Assembly (NCBI RefSeq): GCF_000719475.1
Contig: NZ_JOGO01000044.1
Span: 1 to 59,911, forward strand
Length of the DNA: 59,911 nucleotides
Reading direction: 5' to 3'
From: Streptomyces sp. NRRL F-5630
GTDB taxonomy: Bacteria; Actinomycetota; Actinomycetes; Streptomycetales; Streptomycetaceae
The notes beneath the pieces are model-generated. The model did not search any database. It was not told the DNA's origin and saw only the letters and a list, made by a program, of their open reading frames with translations. The first letter of the stretch is position 1. Each line of letters starts with the position of its first letter. Of the stretch, positions 16,684-26,656 are shown one piece after another. Both the position numbers and the translations under genes were made by a program.

Positions 16684-17027
16684 CCCCGCCCGTACGGGTG
16701 CCGAAAACGCGCCCGTACGGGTCCGGGGTGACCCTGACGACCGGCGCCTCCGGCCCGTCCGTGCGGCACGCTACGGCCTGTGACCGGTCGGCCCGTACGG
16801 CCGGCCTCCCTCGGCCCCGTACTGCCGGGCCGAAGGGGCACGCCCAGCGGGAGCAGGCGCGGCGGGGACAGCCCATGCCCGGGCTGTCCCCGCCGCACCC
16901 GCTCCCGCCACCGTGTCTTTCCGCACCTCCCCTTTCACCACCCCCTTTTCAGCTCTCGCGCTCGGGGTACACCACTTCACGTACCGATACGGAGTTCCCC
17001 AAGGGCTCCCAGTGACGGGGTGAGACC
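16684..17027. other. Intergenic region with terminator
   Basis: 344 bases without a convincing gene. They hold a long hairpin (16847-16908) and GGGTAC at 16965-16970, which lacks a GNNT element at proper spacing and so is only a weak SigB-type -10. Confidence 0.4.
16847..16908 (+). terminator. Long two-part hairpin
   Basis: An inner perfect 16-bp stem (16859-16874 with 16881-16896) is extended by an outer 8-bp stem (16847-16854 with 16901-16908) across a small internal loop. It probably ends the transcript of the hypothetical gene at 16276. Confidence 0.75.
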
Positions 17028-17453
17028 ATGCATCACCTGGACCAGGCCGGACAGGCACTCGCGCCCCCCGGCCGCGCCGCCGAAACCGGGCACCACTCCC
17101 GGCCCCAGCACGCCGCCGAGGCACGCGAGTCCGTGCGTGTCTTCCTCGACGGGCTCAGCCCCGCCGTCGCGGCCCGTACCGCGCAGCACTTCCTGCTGCT
17201 CGTCTCCGAGCTGGTCAGCAACGCGCTTCGGCACGCGGGCGCCGTCAGCGGGCTGAGGCTGCGCGCGACAGCGAGCACGCTCACCGTCGAGGTGTGCGAC
17301 CCGAGCCCCGAGCGCCCCGCTCCCCGGACCCCGCGCCTGGACGGCACCACGGGCGGCTTCGGCTGGCCGATGATCCGCGAGCTCGCCGAGTCGCTGACCG
17401 TGCGCGCCGAGCCGGACGGAGGCAAGACGGTGACCGCCGTCCTCGCCCGCTGA
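17028..17453 (+). CDS. RsbW-like ATP-binding regulatory protein
   Basis: GHKL-fold ATP-binding protein (141 residues) of the anti-sigma or serine kinase class common in streptomycetes. The N box is LLLVSELVSNALRHAG (about residues 57-72), the acidic nucleotide-contacting residue follows in LTVEVCDPSPERPAP, and the G2-type loop is TTGGFGWPMIRELAESL. Such proteins phosphorylate or sequester anti-anti-sigma factors. It lies just upstream of the REC-PP2C/kinase operon, which encodes opposing phosphatase activity. Confidence 0.85.
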   Translation: MHHLDQAGQALAPPGRAAETGHHSRPQHAAEARESVRVFLDGLSPAVAARTAQHFLLLVSELVSNALRHAGAVSGLRLRATASTLTVEVCDPSPERPAPRTPRLDGTTGGFGWPMIRELAESLTVRAEPDGGKTVTAVLAR

Positions 17454-17556
17454 GCACCCCTCCCCAGGCCGCACCCACCCCCGGACCGGGCAGTATGCTT
17501 CAGGTTGTCTCGCAGAGGTCCGCCACATGGACGCCTGCTCTTAGTGGGGGTGTGAA

Positions 17557-18800
17557 GTGGCCGAACGGCCCACGGGGCTCGAATCCTCGCTGCCGCGACC
17601 GCGTGCCGGGCACGCCGATCCCGGCTGGGAGCTCGACGTCACCCTGGTGCTGGTCGAGGACGACGCGGGTGACGCGCTGCTCGTCGAGGAGTACCTCGCC
17701 GACAGCGCCCTCAACATCGGCCTCACATGGTGCAAGACCCTCGCGGAGGCGCAGACGGTGCTCGCCCGCACGGCGGGCCCCCTGTGCGTCCTGCTCGACC
17801 TGCACCTCCCCGACGCCCAGGGTCTCGACGCCGTCCGCCGGGTCCTGGCCTCCGCCCCGGACGCCGCGATCATCGTGCTCACCGGGCTCGCCGAGAGCGA
17901 TATCGGCCTCGACGCGGTCGCGCTCGGTGCCCAGGACTACCTCGTCAAGAACCGCGTGGACCCCGAGACCCTCGGCCGCGCCGTCCGCTACGCCGTGCAG
18001 CGCAAGGTCGTCGAGCGCGCGTCGGCCGCGCTCCAGGTGAGCCGGTTGCGCGCCGAGGAGAACGCCCGCCTCGAACTGGGCCTCCTGCCCACCCCGCTGC
18101 TGCGCACCGTGCCCGCCGACTTCTCGGTCGTCTCGCGCTACGAGCCGGGGCGCGACCACGCGCTGCTCGGCGGCGACTTCTACGACGTCGTCCAGACCGC
18201 CGACGGCACCGTCCACGCGGTCGTCGGCGACGTCTCCGGGCACGGCGCCGCCGAGGCCGCGCTCGGCGTGTGCCTGCGGGTGGCCTGGCGCGCGGCGGTG
18301 CTCACCGGCTGCGTGGGCTCCGACCAGGCGCGGCTGCTCAACGAGATCCTGTGCGCCGAGCGCGCGGGCGAGCACGTCTTCGCCACGTACGTGAGCCTCC
18401 GCTTCGCCCCCGACCGCCGCACCCTGCACACCGTACGGGCCGGGCACCACGGCAGCCTCATCCGCACGTCCGGCGGCATCGAGTGGTACGAGCCCGCGGG
18501 CGGCATGGCGCTCGGGCTGCTCGGCCCCGACATGCCCGCCTCCGCCTGGCCCGAAGCCGTGCTCGCCGTCGAGCCCGAAACCGCTGTCGTCTCGTTCACG
18601 GACGGCCTCTTCGAAGGCCGTACGGGGCCGGAATCACGTCTCGGCGAGTCCGGACTCCTCGACCTCGCCCGCCGCCACAACGACCTGGCGGGTCCCGCGT
18701 TCGTCCGCACCGTCGTCGAGGAGGTCACCGCGCTCGCCGGACCGGCGGGCGGGCTCTCCGACGACCTCGCCGTCCTGCACCTCGCCTGGGAGAAGAAGTC

Positions 18801-18804
<4 letters not shown>
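17557..18804 (+). CDS. Receiver-domain PP2C/SpoIIE-type phosphatase
   Basis: RsbU-like serine phosphatase controlled by an N-terminal receiver domain (415 residues). The receiver spans about 28-145, with acidic triad E34-D35-D36, phosphoacceptor Asp81 (LLDLHLPD) and the switch Lys in DYLVKNR. A short helical linker leads to the PP2C domain (about 190-412): GGDFYDVV, GDVSGHGAAEAALG, GHHGSLI, SFTDGLFEGR and SDDLAVLHL keep the metal-binding Asp residues. It is probably activated by phosphotransfer from the downstream kinase and dephosphorylates an anti-anti-sigma factor. TATGCT (17494-17499) is a candidate -10. The stop overlaps the kinase start (ATGA). Confidence 0.92.
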
Positions 18805-20452
<1,648 letters not shown>

Positions 20453-20456
<4 letters not shown>

Positions 20457-20902
20457 ACACGCCAGTCCAGCCCATCGAGGTCCTGCTCGTCGAGGACGAC
20501 CCGGGCGACGAGCTGATGACGCGCGAGGCGTTCGAGGACAACAAGATCCGCAACACCCTGCACGTCGTGCGCGACGGGCAGGAGGCGCTCGACTTCCTCT
20601 ACCGCCAGGGCGAGTACTCCGACGCCCCCCGCCCCGACCTGATCCTCCTCGACCTCAACCTGCCCAAGTACGACGGCCGGCAGGTCCTGGAGCGCATCAA
20701 GAGCGACGACGACCTCGCCCACATCCCGGTCGTGGTGCTCACGACGTCCTCCGCCGAGGAGGACATCCTGCGCAGTTACCGCCTGCACGCCAACGCCTAC
20801 GTCACCAAGCCGGTGGACCTCGATCAGTTCATCGCGGCGGTCCGGCAGATCGACGACTTCTTCGTGACGGTGGTCAGGCTGCCGCGCGGGGCTGGGGCCT
20901 GA
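20453..20902 (+). CDS. Stand-alone response regulator (Rcp1-like)
   Basis: Single-domain receiver protein of 149 residues resembling Rcp1, the partner of phytochrome-type kinases. Acidic residues E14-D15-D16, phosphoacceptor Asp67 ([12 protein letters not shown]), Thr/Ser in VVLTTSS and Lys in [12 protein letters not shown] are all present. There is no output domain, so it probably acts as a phosphate sink or relay between the kinase and the REC-PP2C protein. GTG 20453 overlaps the kinase stop (GTGA), with TGGAG upstream. Confidence 0.92.
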
Positions 20903-21258
20903 CCGGGGGCCGGGCGAGGGTCCGGAGGAGCTGAGCCCGGCATCCGGTGCGGGCCGTCGCGCCCCGCCCATGCCGAGGGCGGGGGCACGACATCCGGCGG
21001 GCGTTCGCCGCGTGGGACGAGCGCGGCACGGCGCTCCGCCACTCCCACCCCGAGGCCGTCGCAGCGGGTGCGGTCACCCGGGCGGCATCGTGCGCAAACC
21101 GGGCGGGTCGGAGGCGCGGGCGGCCCGGACGTAATGGGCGGAGTGCCCGGTCCCGCCCCCACCGCTTCGCCGGACCCGCGAGCTTCGGGTCCAGCGGGTG
21201 CGGCTTGCCGGTCGCAGCGTGTTCGGGCCGCCCGTCGCAGTGGGCCCCGGCGCGCACG
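20903..21258. other. Intergenic region between convergent genes
   Basis: 356 bases between the receiver gene and the converging dehydrogenase gene. Short GC-rich dyads are present, but no clear terminator, gene or repeat was seen. Confidence 0.4.
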
Positions 21259-22083
21259 TCACAGCGGGTTCGGGGCGCCCAGGGGGTTCGTGCAGAAGCC
21301 GCCGCCGACGTGGGCGGTCTCCTCGGGCGGGGGCTGGGGGGTGTCGCGCAGGAGGTCCGCGTACGTCTCGGCGTTGTCCTGCGGCTCGTAGCCCAGCGCC
21401 CGCGCCTCCGCGAGCGAGTAGACGCGACGCGTGTTGTCCGAGACGCCCCACACGAGCCGGTAGCCCGGTGACGGGGCGCTCAGGCAGGCCTCGAAGAGGC
21501 GGGCGCAGTCGTCGGGCGAGAGCCAGGTGACGAGGCCGCGCGGGCCGAGCGGCAGCGGCGTCTCGAAGCAGGAGCCGATGCGCAGCGCGAGCACGTCCAT
21601 GCCGAACCGCGAGTGGTAGAGGCTGCCGAGCGCCTCGATCGCCGCCTTGCTCACGCCGTAGTACGAGTCCGGGCGGGGCGAGGAGTCGGCCGGTAGCCCC
21701 TCGGGCCCCGCCTCCTCGACGCGGCGGAAGCCCACCGCGTGGTTGCTCGACGCGAGCAGCACCCGCGTGATGCCCGCCCGCCGCGCCGCCTCCAGGACGA
21801 CCTGGGTCCCGTGGATGTTCGTCGTGAGCGTCGCCTCCCAGGAGTCCTCGCGGCTCAGGCCGCCGAGGTGGATGAGCGCGTCCGCGTCCGCGCACGCCTT
21901 CGCCATCACCTCCGGGTCGGTCACCGAACCCGTCACGATCTCCACGTCCTCGCCCTCGGCGGCCGGCTCCTGCGGCGCGAGGTCGAGGAGCCGCAGCACC
22001 CGCCCCGGGCGGCGTAGCCGCCGCCGCATCAACCGCCCGATCCCGCCTGCGGCCCCGGTGATCAACAGCCGCTGTGCTCCCAC
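21259..22083 (-). CDS. NAD-dependent uronate dehydrogenase-like oxidoreductase
   Basis: Extended short-chain dehydrogenase (274 residues) most like uronate dehydrogenase, which oxidises glucuronate or galacturonate to the aldarolactone. It has the Rossmann motif TGAAGGIG near residue 10, the conserved HLGG stretch (ALIHLGGLSRED), catalytic Ser in LLASSNHAVGF and the YxxxK pair in SYYGVSKAAIE. The length fits the family. AAGGAG seven bases before GTG 22083 fixes the start. It is 71 bases downstream of the IclR gene on the same strand, so probably cotranscribed. No downstream lactonase or dehydratase gene is present. Confidence 0.8.
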   Translation of the reverse strand: MGAQRLLITGAAGGIGRLMRRRLRRPGRVLRLLDLAPQEPAAEGEDVEIVTGSVTDPEVMAKACADADALIHLGGLSREDSWEATLTTNIHGTQVVLEAARRAGITRVLLASSNHAVGFRRVEEAGPEGLPADSSPRPDSYYGVSKAAIEALGSLYHSRFGMDVLALRIGSCFETPLPLGPRGLVTWLSPDDCARLFEACLSAPSPGYRLVWGVSDNTRRVYSLAEARALGYEPQDNAETYADLLRDTPQPPPEETAHVGGGFCTNPLGAPNPL

Positions 22084-22154
22084 GGATGTGCTCCTTCGTG
22101 ACGGCCCCCGGGCGGGGGCGGATGATGACCTCACTGACCCGGCGCGGGGGCCGC

Positions 22155-23030
22155 TCAGCGAATCCCCGCCCGCCGCAGCTCGCGCCCGAGCCGCGCGGTG
22201 ACCTCGACGAGCAGCTCGCCGATCTCCCGTACCCCCGCGTCGTCGATCTGGTCCACGGGGAGCGAGCAACTGATCGCGTCGCTCGCCGGGATGCGGTAGG
22301 GGACCACGGCGGCGACGCAGCGGATGCCCGGCGTGCCCTCCTCGCACTCGGTCGCGTACCCCAGCTCCCTCGCCCGCTCGCACTCGGCGAGGAGGGCCTC
22401 GCGGCTCACGACGGTGCGCGCGGTGAGCGCGGTGAGCGTCGCGGGAAGGAGCCCGTTGACCTCGGCCGGGGTCAGCTCGGCGAGCAGCGCCTTGCCGAGT
22501 GCCGTCGCGTGCACGGGCAGCGAACGCCCCACGCGCGAGATGAGGTGCGTGGAGCGCTTCGCCTCGCGGGTCTCCAGGTAGACCACCTGCTCGCCGCTGC
22601 GCCGCGCGTAGTGCGCGGTGAACCCGGTGCGCTCCCTGATCTGCTCCAGCGCCTCGGTCGCGAAGGGCATCGCGGCGTCGCGGTCGAGGTACGCGGTCCC
22701 GCAGACGAGGGCGCGGATGCCGAGCCGGTAGCGGGCCGCCCCCGCGTCCTGCTCCAGCCAGCCCACGTCGAGGAGGGTGCGGAGCAGTCCGTGGAGGCTG
22801 GAGCGCGGGAAGCCGGTGAGCGTGTGCAGTTCGGCGAGGGTGAGCCAGGTGTCGTGCGCGGCGAAGGTCTCCATGAGGTCCAGCGCGCGCCTGGCCGACT
22901 TCACGCCCGTACCGCCACCGGCGCGCTCCTCCTCGTCCGCGGCGGCCCGGCCGGCCTGTCCCGTCTCCGCCGCCCGTGCCTGTGCCGTCCGTGCGGTCTC
23001 CTGCGTCCCCGGTGTCGCCACGCCCCTCAA
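22155..23030 (-). CDS. IclR family transcriptional regulator
   Basis: IclR-type regulator (up to 291 residues). The N-terminal winged helix covers about residues 42-105 (ALDLMETFAAHDTWLTLAELHTL, FPRSSLHGLLRTLLDVGWLEQ). The C-terminal effector domain spans about 115-285, with LPVHATALGKALLAE and GIRCVAAVVPYR. The first 40 residues are Ala/Glu-rich, and the start is uncertain (TTG 23030 or GTG 23021). It is divergent from the symporter and upstream of the uronate-dehydrogenase-like gene, so probably controls both in response to a sugar acid or related compound. Confidence 0.88.
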   Translation of the reverse strand: MRGVATPGTQETARTAQARAAETGQAGRAAADEEERAGGGTGVKSARRALDLMETFAAHDTWLTLAELHTLTGFPRSSLHGLLRTLLDVGWLEQDAGAARYRLGIRALVCGTAYLDRDAAMPFATEALEQIRERTGFTAHYARRSGEQVVYLETREAKRSTHLISRVGRSLPVHATALGKALLAELTPAEVNGLLPATLTALTARTVVSREALLAECERARELGYATECEEGTPGIRCVAAVVPYRIPASDAISCSLPVDQIDDAGVREIGELLVEVTARLGRELRRAGIR

Positions 23031-23141
23031 GTCCCCTCTGCCTTCCCGGAGTCGAGCCTCCCGGAGCCGTCCGCGCCCACGCGTTCCAGCCGTCCCTGTC
23101 CGCTCCGTTGACTTGTGACGGACGCCATATTAGCTTCCGTC

Positions 23142-23198
23142 GCGTTCATGGAGACGGACAGGTTCCAGTACAGCATATGCGTTCATGTTCGTGAACGC
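23142..23198. promoter_or_regulatory. Candidate IclR operator region
   Basis: Between the divergent IclR and symporter genes, GCGTTCATG occurs at 23142-23150 and again at 23179-23187. The second copy is part of an inverted repeat, GCGTTCA (23179-23185) and TGAACGC (23192-23198) with a 6-base spacer. The half-sites lie on about the same helical face across roughly 37 bases, as expected for an IclR tetramer. Confidence 0.5.
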
Positions 23199-23233
23199 CT
23201 CGCGGAATGACGGACGCTGAAAGGAAGTCATCG

Positions 23234-24751
23234 ATGCATGCGTTCGACTGGACGGTCATGTGCGCGTACTTCGGGCTCATGGTCCTGATCGGCTGGTGGT
23301 CGCACCGCAGGGTCGGCGACGTGAAGGACTTCTTCACCGCCGGGGGCCGGATGCCCTGGTGGCTCGCCGGGATCTCGCACCACATGTCCGGCTACAGCGC
23401 GGTGCTCTTCGTCGCCTACGCGGGGGTCGCCTACACGACCGGGATCACGGTCTACTTCTGGGGCTTCGCGTCCATCGGTGTCGGCGTCGGGATCGGCAGC
23501 TGGCTCTTCGCCGCGCGCTGGAACCGGCTGCGCTCGCGGTTCGGCGTCGCCTCGCCCCTCGAATACCTCGCCCGCCGCTACAACGTGGCGACGCAGCAGG
23601 CCCTCGCCTGGAGCGGCAGCCTTCTCAAGATCGCCGACATCGCGGCCAAGTGGTTCGCCGTCGCGACCCTGCTCAACGTCTTCGCCGGGATCGACTACAA
23701 CCTCGGCATCCTCATCACCGGCGTCATCACGCTCGTCTACTGCACGATCGGCGGTCTGTGGGCCGACGCCCTCACCGAGCTGGGGCAGTTCGTCATCCAG
23801 GGCGCCGCCGCCCTCGTCATGATCGTCGTGGTGCTCCACAAGCTCGGCGGGATCTCGGCGGTGTGGACGATGTGGGGCGACCTGCCCAGCGCCCACCTGC
23901 ACCCGGCGACCTCGCAGTACACGACGGTCTTCCTGCTCGTGTACGTCCTCGTCAAGACGCTGGAGTACAACGGCGGGATGTGGAACCTCGCCCAGCGCTA
24001 CATGGCCGCGCCGAGCGCGAGCGAGGCCCGGCGCGGCGCCCGGCTCTCGGCGGCGCTCTACCTGTTCTGGCCGATCGTGCTCATGTTCCCGATGTTCGCG
24101 GCGCCCCTGCTCATCCCCGGCCTCGACAACCCCAACAACTCCTACGCTGTCATGGCCACGACATTCCTGCCGCACGGTCTCATCGGGCTGGTGCTCGCCG
24201 GGATCTTCTCGCACACGATGGCGATGGTCTCCTCCGACGCCAACGCGATCTCGGCGGTCATCACGCGGGACATGATCCCCGTGCTCTCGGCACGCGCCCG
24301 CCACCGGACCCAGACGCAGGGGCTGAAGGCGGCACGTGTCACGACGGTCGTCTTCGTCCTGCTGACGATGGCGGTCGCGACGCAGGCCGAGAACCTCGGT
24401 GGCGTGCTCCAGATCGTCGTCAACTGGGTCGCCGCGCTCATGGGCCCGATATCCGTCCCGCTCCTGCTCGGTATGCTGCCGCGCTTCCGCACCTGCGGAC
24501 CGCGCGCGGCGCTCGTCTCCTGGGCGAGCGGCCTGATCGCCTACGCGCTCGTCTACTACGTCTTCGACACCTCGCAGACGTGGCTCGTCGCGACCCCGGT
24601 CCTCGTCTCGCTCGCCCTCTACGGGGGACTCGGCCTCCTGCTGCCCGAGCCCTCCCCGGCGGCGGAGGACATCCTCGCGCGACTCGCCGCCACCGACGAC
24701 GACCCCTCGGAGCCGCCGCACGCGAGCGAGGAGAGCCCGGTACGGGCCTGA
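23234..24751 (+). CDS. Sodium:solute symporter (SSS family)
   Basis: Sodium/solute cotransporter of 505 residues with 13 or 14 predicted helices, of the SGLT-like branch that carries sugars or sugar acids. Typical stretches are DFFTAGGRMPWWLAGISHHMSGYSAV, split here as DFFTAGGRMPWW and ISHHMSGYSA, SPLEYLARRYN, ELGQFVIQGAAAL and FSHTMAMVSSDANAISAV. An acidic hydrophilic tail ends the protein. ATG 23234 is chosen because AAAGGAAG lies upstream and the first helix follows; the frame is open to 23207. It is divergent from IclR, and the context suggests it imports the substrate of the uronate-dehydrogenase-like enzyme. Confidence 0.9.
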   Translation: MHAFDWTVMCAYFGLMVLIGWWSHRRVGDVKDFFTAGGRMPWWLAGISHHMSGYSAVLFVAYAGVAYTTGITVYFWGFASIGVGVGIGSWLFAARWNRLRSRFGVASPLEYLARRYNVATQQALAWSGSLLKIADIAAKWFAVATLLNVFAGIDYNLGILITGVITLVYCTIGGLWADALTELGQFVIQGAAALVMIVVVLHKLGGISAVWTMWGDLPSAHLHPATSQYTTVFLLVYVLVKTLEYNGGMWNLAQRYMAAPSASEARRGARLSAALYLFWPIVLMFPMFAAPLLIPGLDNPNNSYAVMATTFLPHGLIGLVLAGIFSHTMAMVSSDANAISAVITRDMIPVLSARARHRTQTQGLKAARVTTVVFVLLTMAVATQAENLGGVLQIVVNWVAALMGPISVPLLLGMLPRFRTCGPRAALVSWASGLIAYALVYYVFDTSQTWLVATPVLVSLALYGGLGLLLPEPSPAAEDILARLAATDDDPSEPPHASEESPVRA

Positions 24752-24878
24752 ACGCGCTCCCGGCGCGCGCCCGCCGCGTCCTGGCGCCCCCGCAGGGGCA
24801 CCTCGACGCACCTCCAGTACGGGCCCGCCGCGACGCGCCTCCGTGGGGGGCGGCCGTGGCGCTCCTCCGGCACGCGGG

Positions 24879-25142
24879 TCAGTGGTGCCCCGCGCCCGAG
24901 GAGCGCAGGCGCGACCGGCGGCCACGGTGCAGCGCCGCCCGCTCGTGCTCGTCCAGGCCGCCCCACACCCCCGACCGCTGCTTGCTCTCCAGCGCGTACT
25001 CCAGGCACTCGGCGCGCACCGGGCACCCGGCGCACACGCGCTTCGCCTCCTGCCGCTGCACGGCTCCCGGCCCTTCGGTGCTGACGGGGAAGAAGAGTTC
25101 GGGATCGGTGTCCGCGCAGGCGGCGCGTCGCATCCACTCCAT
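24879..25142 (-). CDS. WhiB-family iron-sulfur transcription factor
   Basis: Wbl protein of 87 residues. The four cluster ligands are Cys9, Cys37, Cys40 and Cys46 (CxxC then CxxxxxC), followed by the GVWGG turn (58-62) and a basic Arg-rich tail. These actinobacterial proteins bind a [4Fe-4S] cluster and act with the principal sigma factor. GAGGAG sits before ATG 25142. Its upstream region carries a perfect 17-bp palindrome (25160-25176), so it appears to be strongly regulated. Which Wbl subgroup it belongs to is not certain. Confidence 0.93.
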   Translation of the reverse strand: MEWMRRAACADTDPELFFPVSTEGPGAVQRQEAKRVCAGCPVRAECLEYALESKQRSGVWGGLDEHERAALHRGRRSRLRSSGAGHH

Positions 25143-25159
25143 GGAAGATCACTCCTCGT

Positions 25160-25176
25160 ATCGGAAACGTTCCGAT
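25160..25176. promoter_or_regulatory. Perfect 17-bp palindrome upstream of the whiB-like gene
   Basis: ATCGGAA-ACG-TTCCGAT is a perfect dyad ending 17 bases upstream of the whiB-like start codon and abutting its ribosome site. The form resembles LacI-type operators, but the cognate protein is unknown. Confidence 0.55.
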
Positions 25177-25414
25177 GCGGGTGACCGGCCCATCCGCCCG
25201 CAAACCCCGCCGTGCCGCCTTCACGGGGCCCGCCGCACTCCCTTCACGCGAGCCACGCCGTACCTTCGCGCGACGGACGGGGGCGGACGGGACGGGCGGG
25301 GCCGCCGGAGCGAGCAGTGCTCTCGTGGCGTACCGGGCCGTCCGTGCGGGCGGGGCGCTTTCGCCGGACGGGCGAGGGCGGGGGAGGGGCGGCGTGGCCG
25401 CGGCCCGGCCGGGC

Positions 25415-25777
25415 TCAGTCCTCCACGTCCTCGATCTCCTCGGGCACGGTGTCCTCGGGAAGCCCGTAGTACGCGTACAGGGCGCTCTCCTCGGCGGCGT
25501 CGATGTGGTCCTCCGCGTCGCCGGGGCGCGGTGCCTCGCGCACCCGTTCCTTCGGCCAGGGGACGGTGATGCGGCGGCCCTCGCGGACGGCGCCCGCGAG
25601 CGGCACGAAGTGCTCGCGCAGGCCGAGCAGTCCCGTGCGGACCGTGACCCACTCGGGACGCCCCGTGCGGTCGTCCAGGTAGACCTCGTCGACGCCGCCG
25701 ATCTTCTCGCCGCCGTCGTCGTAGACATCGAGGCCGTCCAGCTCACCCGGCGCGCCCAGTCGCTTGCTCTTCGCCAC
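25415..25777 (-). CDS. PRC-barrel domain-containing protein
   Basis: Second PRC-barrel protein of the window (120 residues). The barrel occupies about residues 10-75 (LDGLDVYDDGGEKIGGVDEVYLD, split as LDGLDVYDDGGEKIG and VDEVYLDDRTGRPEWVTV), followed by VPWPKERVREAPRP and a very acidic end with AEESALYAYYGLPED. That end recalls the tail of the protein at 15149-15505 and suggests a shared streptomycete subfamily. GGAGG lies upstream of GTG 25777. It is followed on the same strand by the whiB-like gene after 272 bases. Confidence 0.85.
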   Translation of the reverse strand: MAKSKRLGAPGELDGLDVYDDGGEKIGGVDEVYLDDRTGRPEWVTVRTGLLGLREHFVPLAGAVREGRRITVPWPKERVREAPRPGDAEDHIDAAEESALYAYYGLPEDTVPEEIEDVED

Positions 25778-25876
25778 CGTGACCACCTCCTCGCCGTGCG
25801 GTGTCCTCCCTCCATGGCGCACCCCACGCACCGCCGGGGCAACCGGAGGAACCACGGGTGTGCGAAGCTCTCGGCC

Positions 25877-26485
25877 ATGACCACGGACAGCACGCACACG
25901 GTGGGGTGGACGGCGGGGGAGTGGCTCAACCGGCCGCCCGCCGTCCGTACGGACGAGGAGGACGGGGCACTGCTCGTCACGGCGGCCGAGGGCAGCGACT
26001 TCTGGCGCACCACCTCCTACGGTTTCCTCCGGGACACGGGGCACGCCCTTCTCGTGCCCTTCGCCGGCGACAGCGCCGTGGAAGTGACCTTCCGCGCCGA
26101 CCTCCCCGAGCTGTACGACCAGGCGGGTCTCTTCGTCAGGGTGGCCCCCGACACCTGGCTCAAGGCGGGCGTCGAGACGAGCGACGGCCTCCCGCACCTC
26201 GGCGCGGTCGTCACCCACGGCACCTCCGACTGGTCGCTCGCCCCCGTCCCCGAGTGGGCCGGCCAGGACGTCACGATCCGGGTGAGCCGCGCGGGCGACG
26301 CCCTCACGGTCCGCGCGAAGACGGCCACCAGCCCCTGGCGCATGGTCCGCCTCGCCCACCTCGCCCCGGACGCGGAGGCCGCGGCGGGCCCGTTCTGCTG
26401 CGCGCCGGAGCGCGCCGGGCTGACGGTGCGGTTCACCCGCTTCACGGCGGGCCCGGCGGACCGGGGACTGCACGAAGGGGTGTGA
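25877..26485 (+). CDS. DUF1349 domain-containing protein
   Basis: Protein of 202 residues with a concanavalin-like beta-sandwich of the DUF1349 type; relatives have been labelled regulation-of-enolase protein 1, but no activity is established. Conserved features are DFWRTTSYGFLRDTGH, DQAGLFVRVAPDTWLKAGVE and SPWRMVRLAHL. No signal peptide is visible. ATG 25877 starts the conserved part; the frame is open upstream antisense to the PRC-barrel gene. It converges on the TetR gene at 26657, with a 30-bp tandem repeat between them. Confidence 0.8.
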   Translation: MTTDSTHTVGWTAGEWLNRPPAVRTDEEDGALLVTAAEGSDFWRTTSYGFLRDTGHALLVPFAGDSAVEVTFRADLPELYDQAGLFVRVAPDTWLKAGVETSDGLPHLGAVVTHGTSDWSLAPVPEWAGQDVTIRVSRAGDALTVRAKTATSPWRMVRLAHLAPDAEAAAGPFCCAPERAGLTVRFTRFTAGPADRGLHEGV

Positions 26486-26529
26486 GCGGGAGTGGGACGA
26501 GGGGGGCGGGCCAGCGGGGGTCCCCCCTC

Positions 26530-26610
26530 GCGCGTCCGGAGCGGTGTCGGCCGGGCTCTGCGCGTCCGCAGCGGTATCGGCCGTGCTCTGTGCGTCCGGA
26601 GGTGGTCGGC
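26530..26610. repeat. 30-bp tandem repeat (about 2.7 copies)
   Basis: Two full units (26530-26559 and 26560-26589, 27 of 30 bases identical) and a diverged partial third copy lie between the 3' ends of convergent genes. The period is a multiple of three, and one plus-strand frame reads repeats of the type RVRSGVGRAL, but no gene is evident. Confidence 0.75.
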
Positions 26611-26656
26611 TTCGGATGTCCGGTGCCGGGATGGGCCCGGCACGTCCCGAGCGGTG

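Noticed and set aside
16965..16970. GGGTAC before the RsbW-like gene as a SigB promoter
   Set aside because: No GNNT element lies 14-16 bases upstream.
17527..17544. Five-codon upstream ORF in the REC-PP2C leader
   Set aside because: No ribosome site and no sign of regulatory peptide features; probably chance.
17540..17605. tRNA-like stretch with a GCTCGAATCC T-arm look
   Set aside because: No acceptor or anticodon stem can be formed, and it lies inside the start of the REC-PP2C gene.
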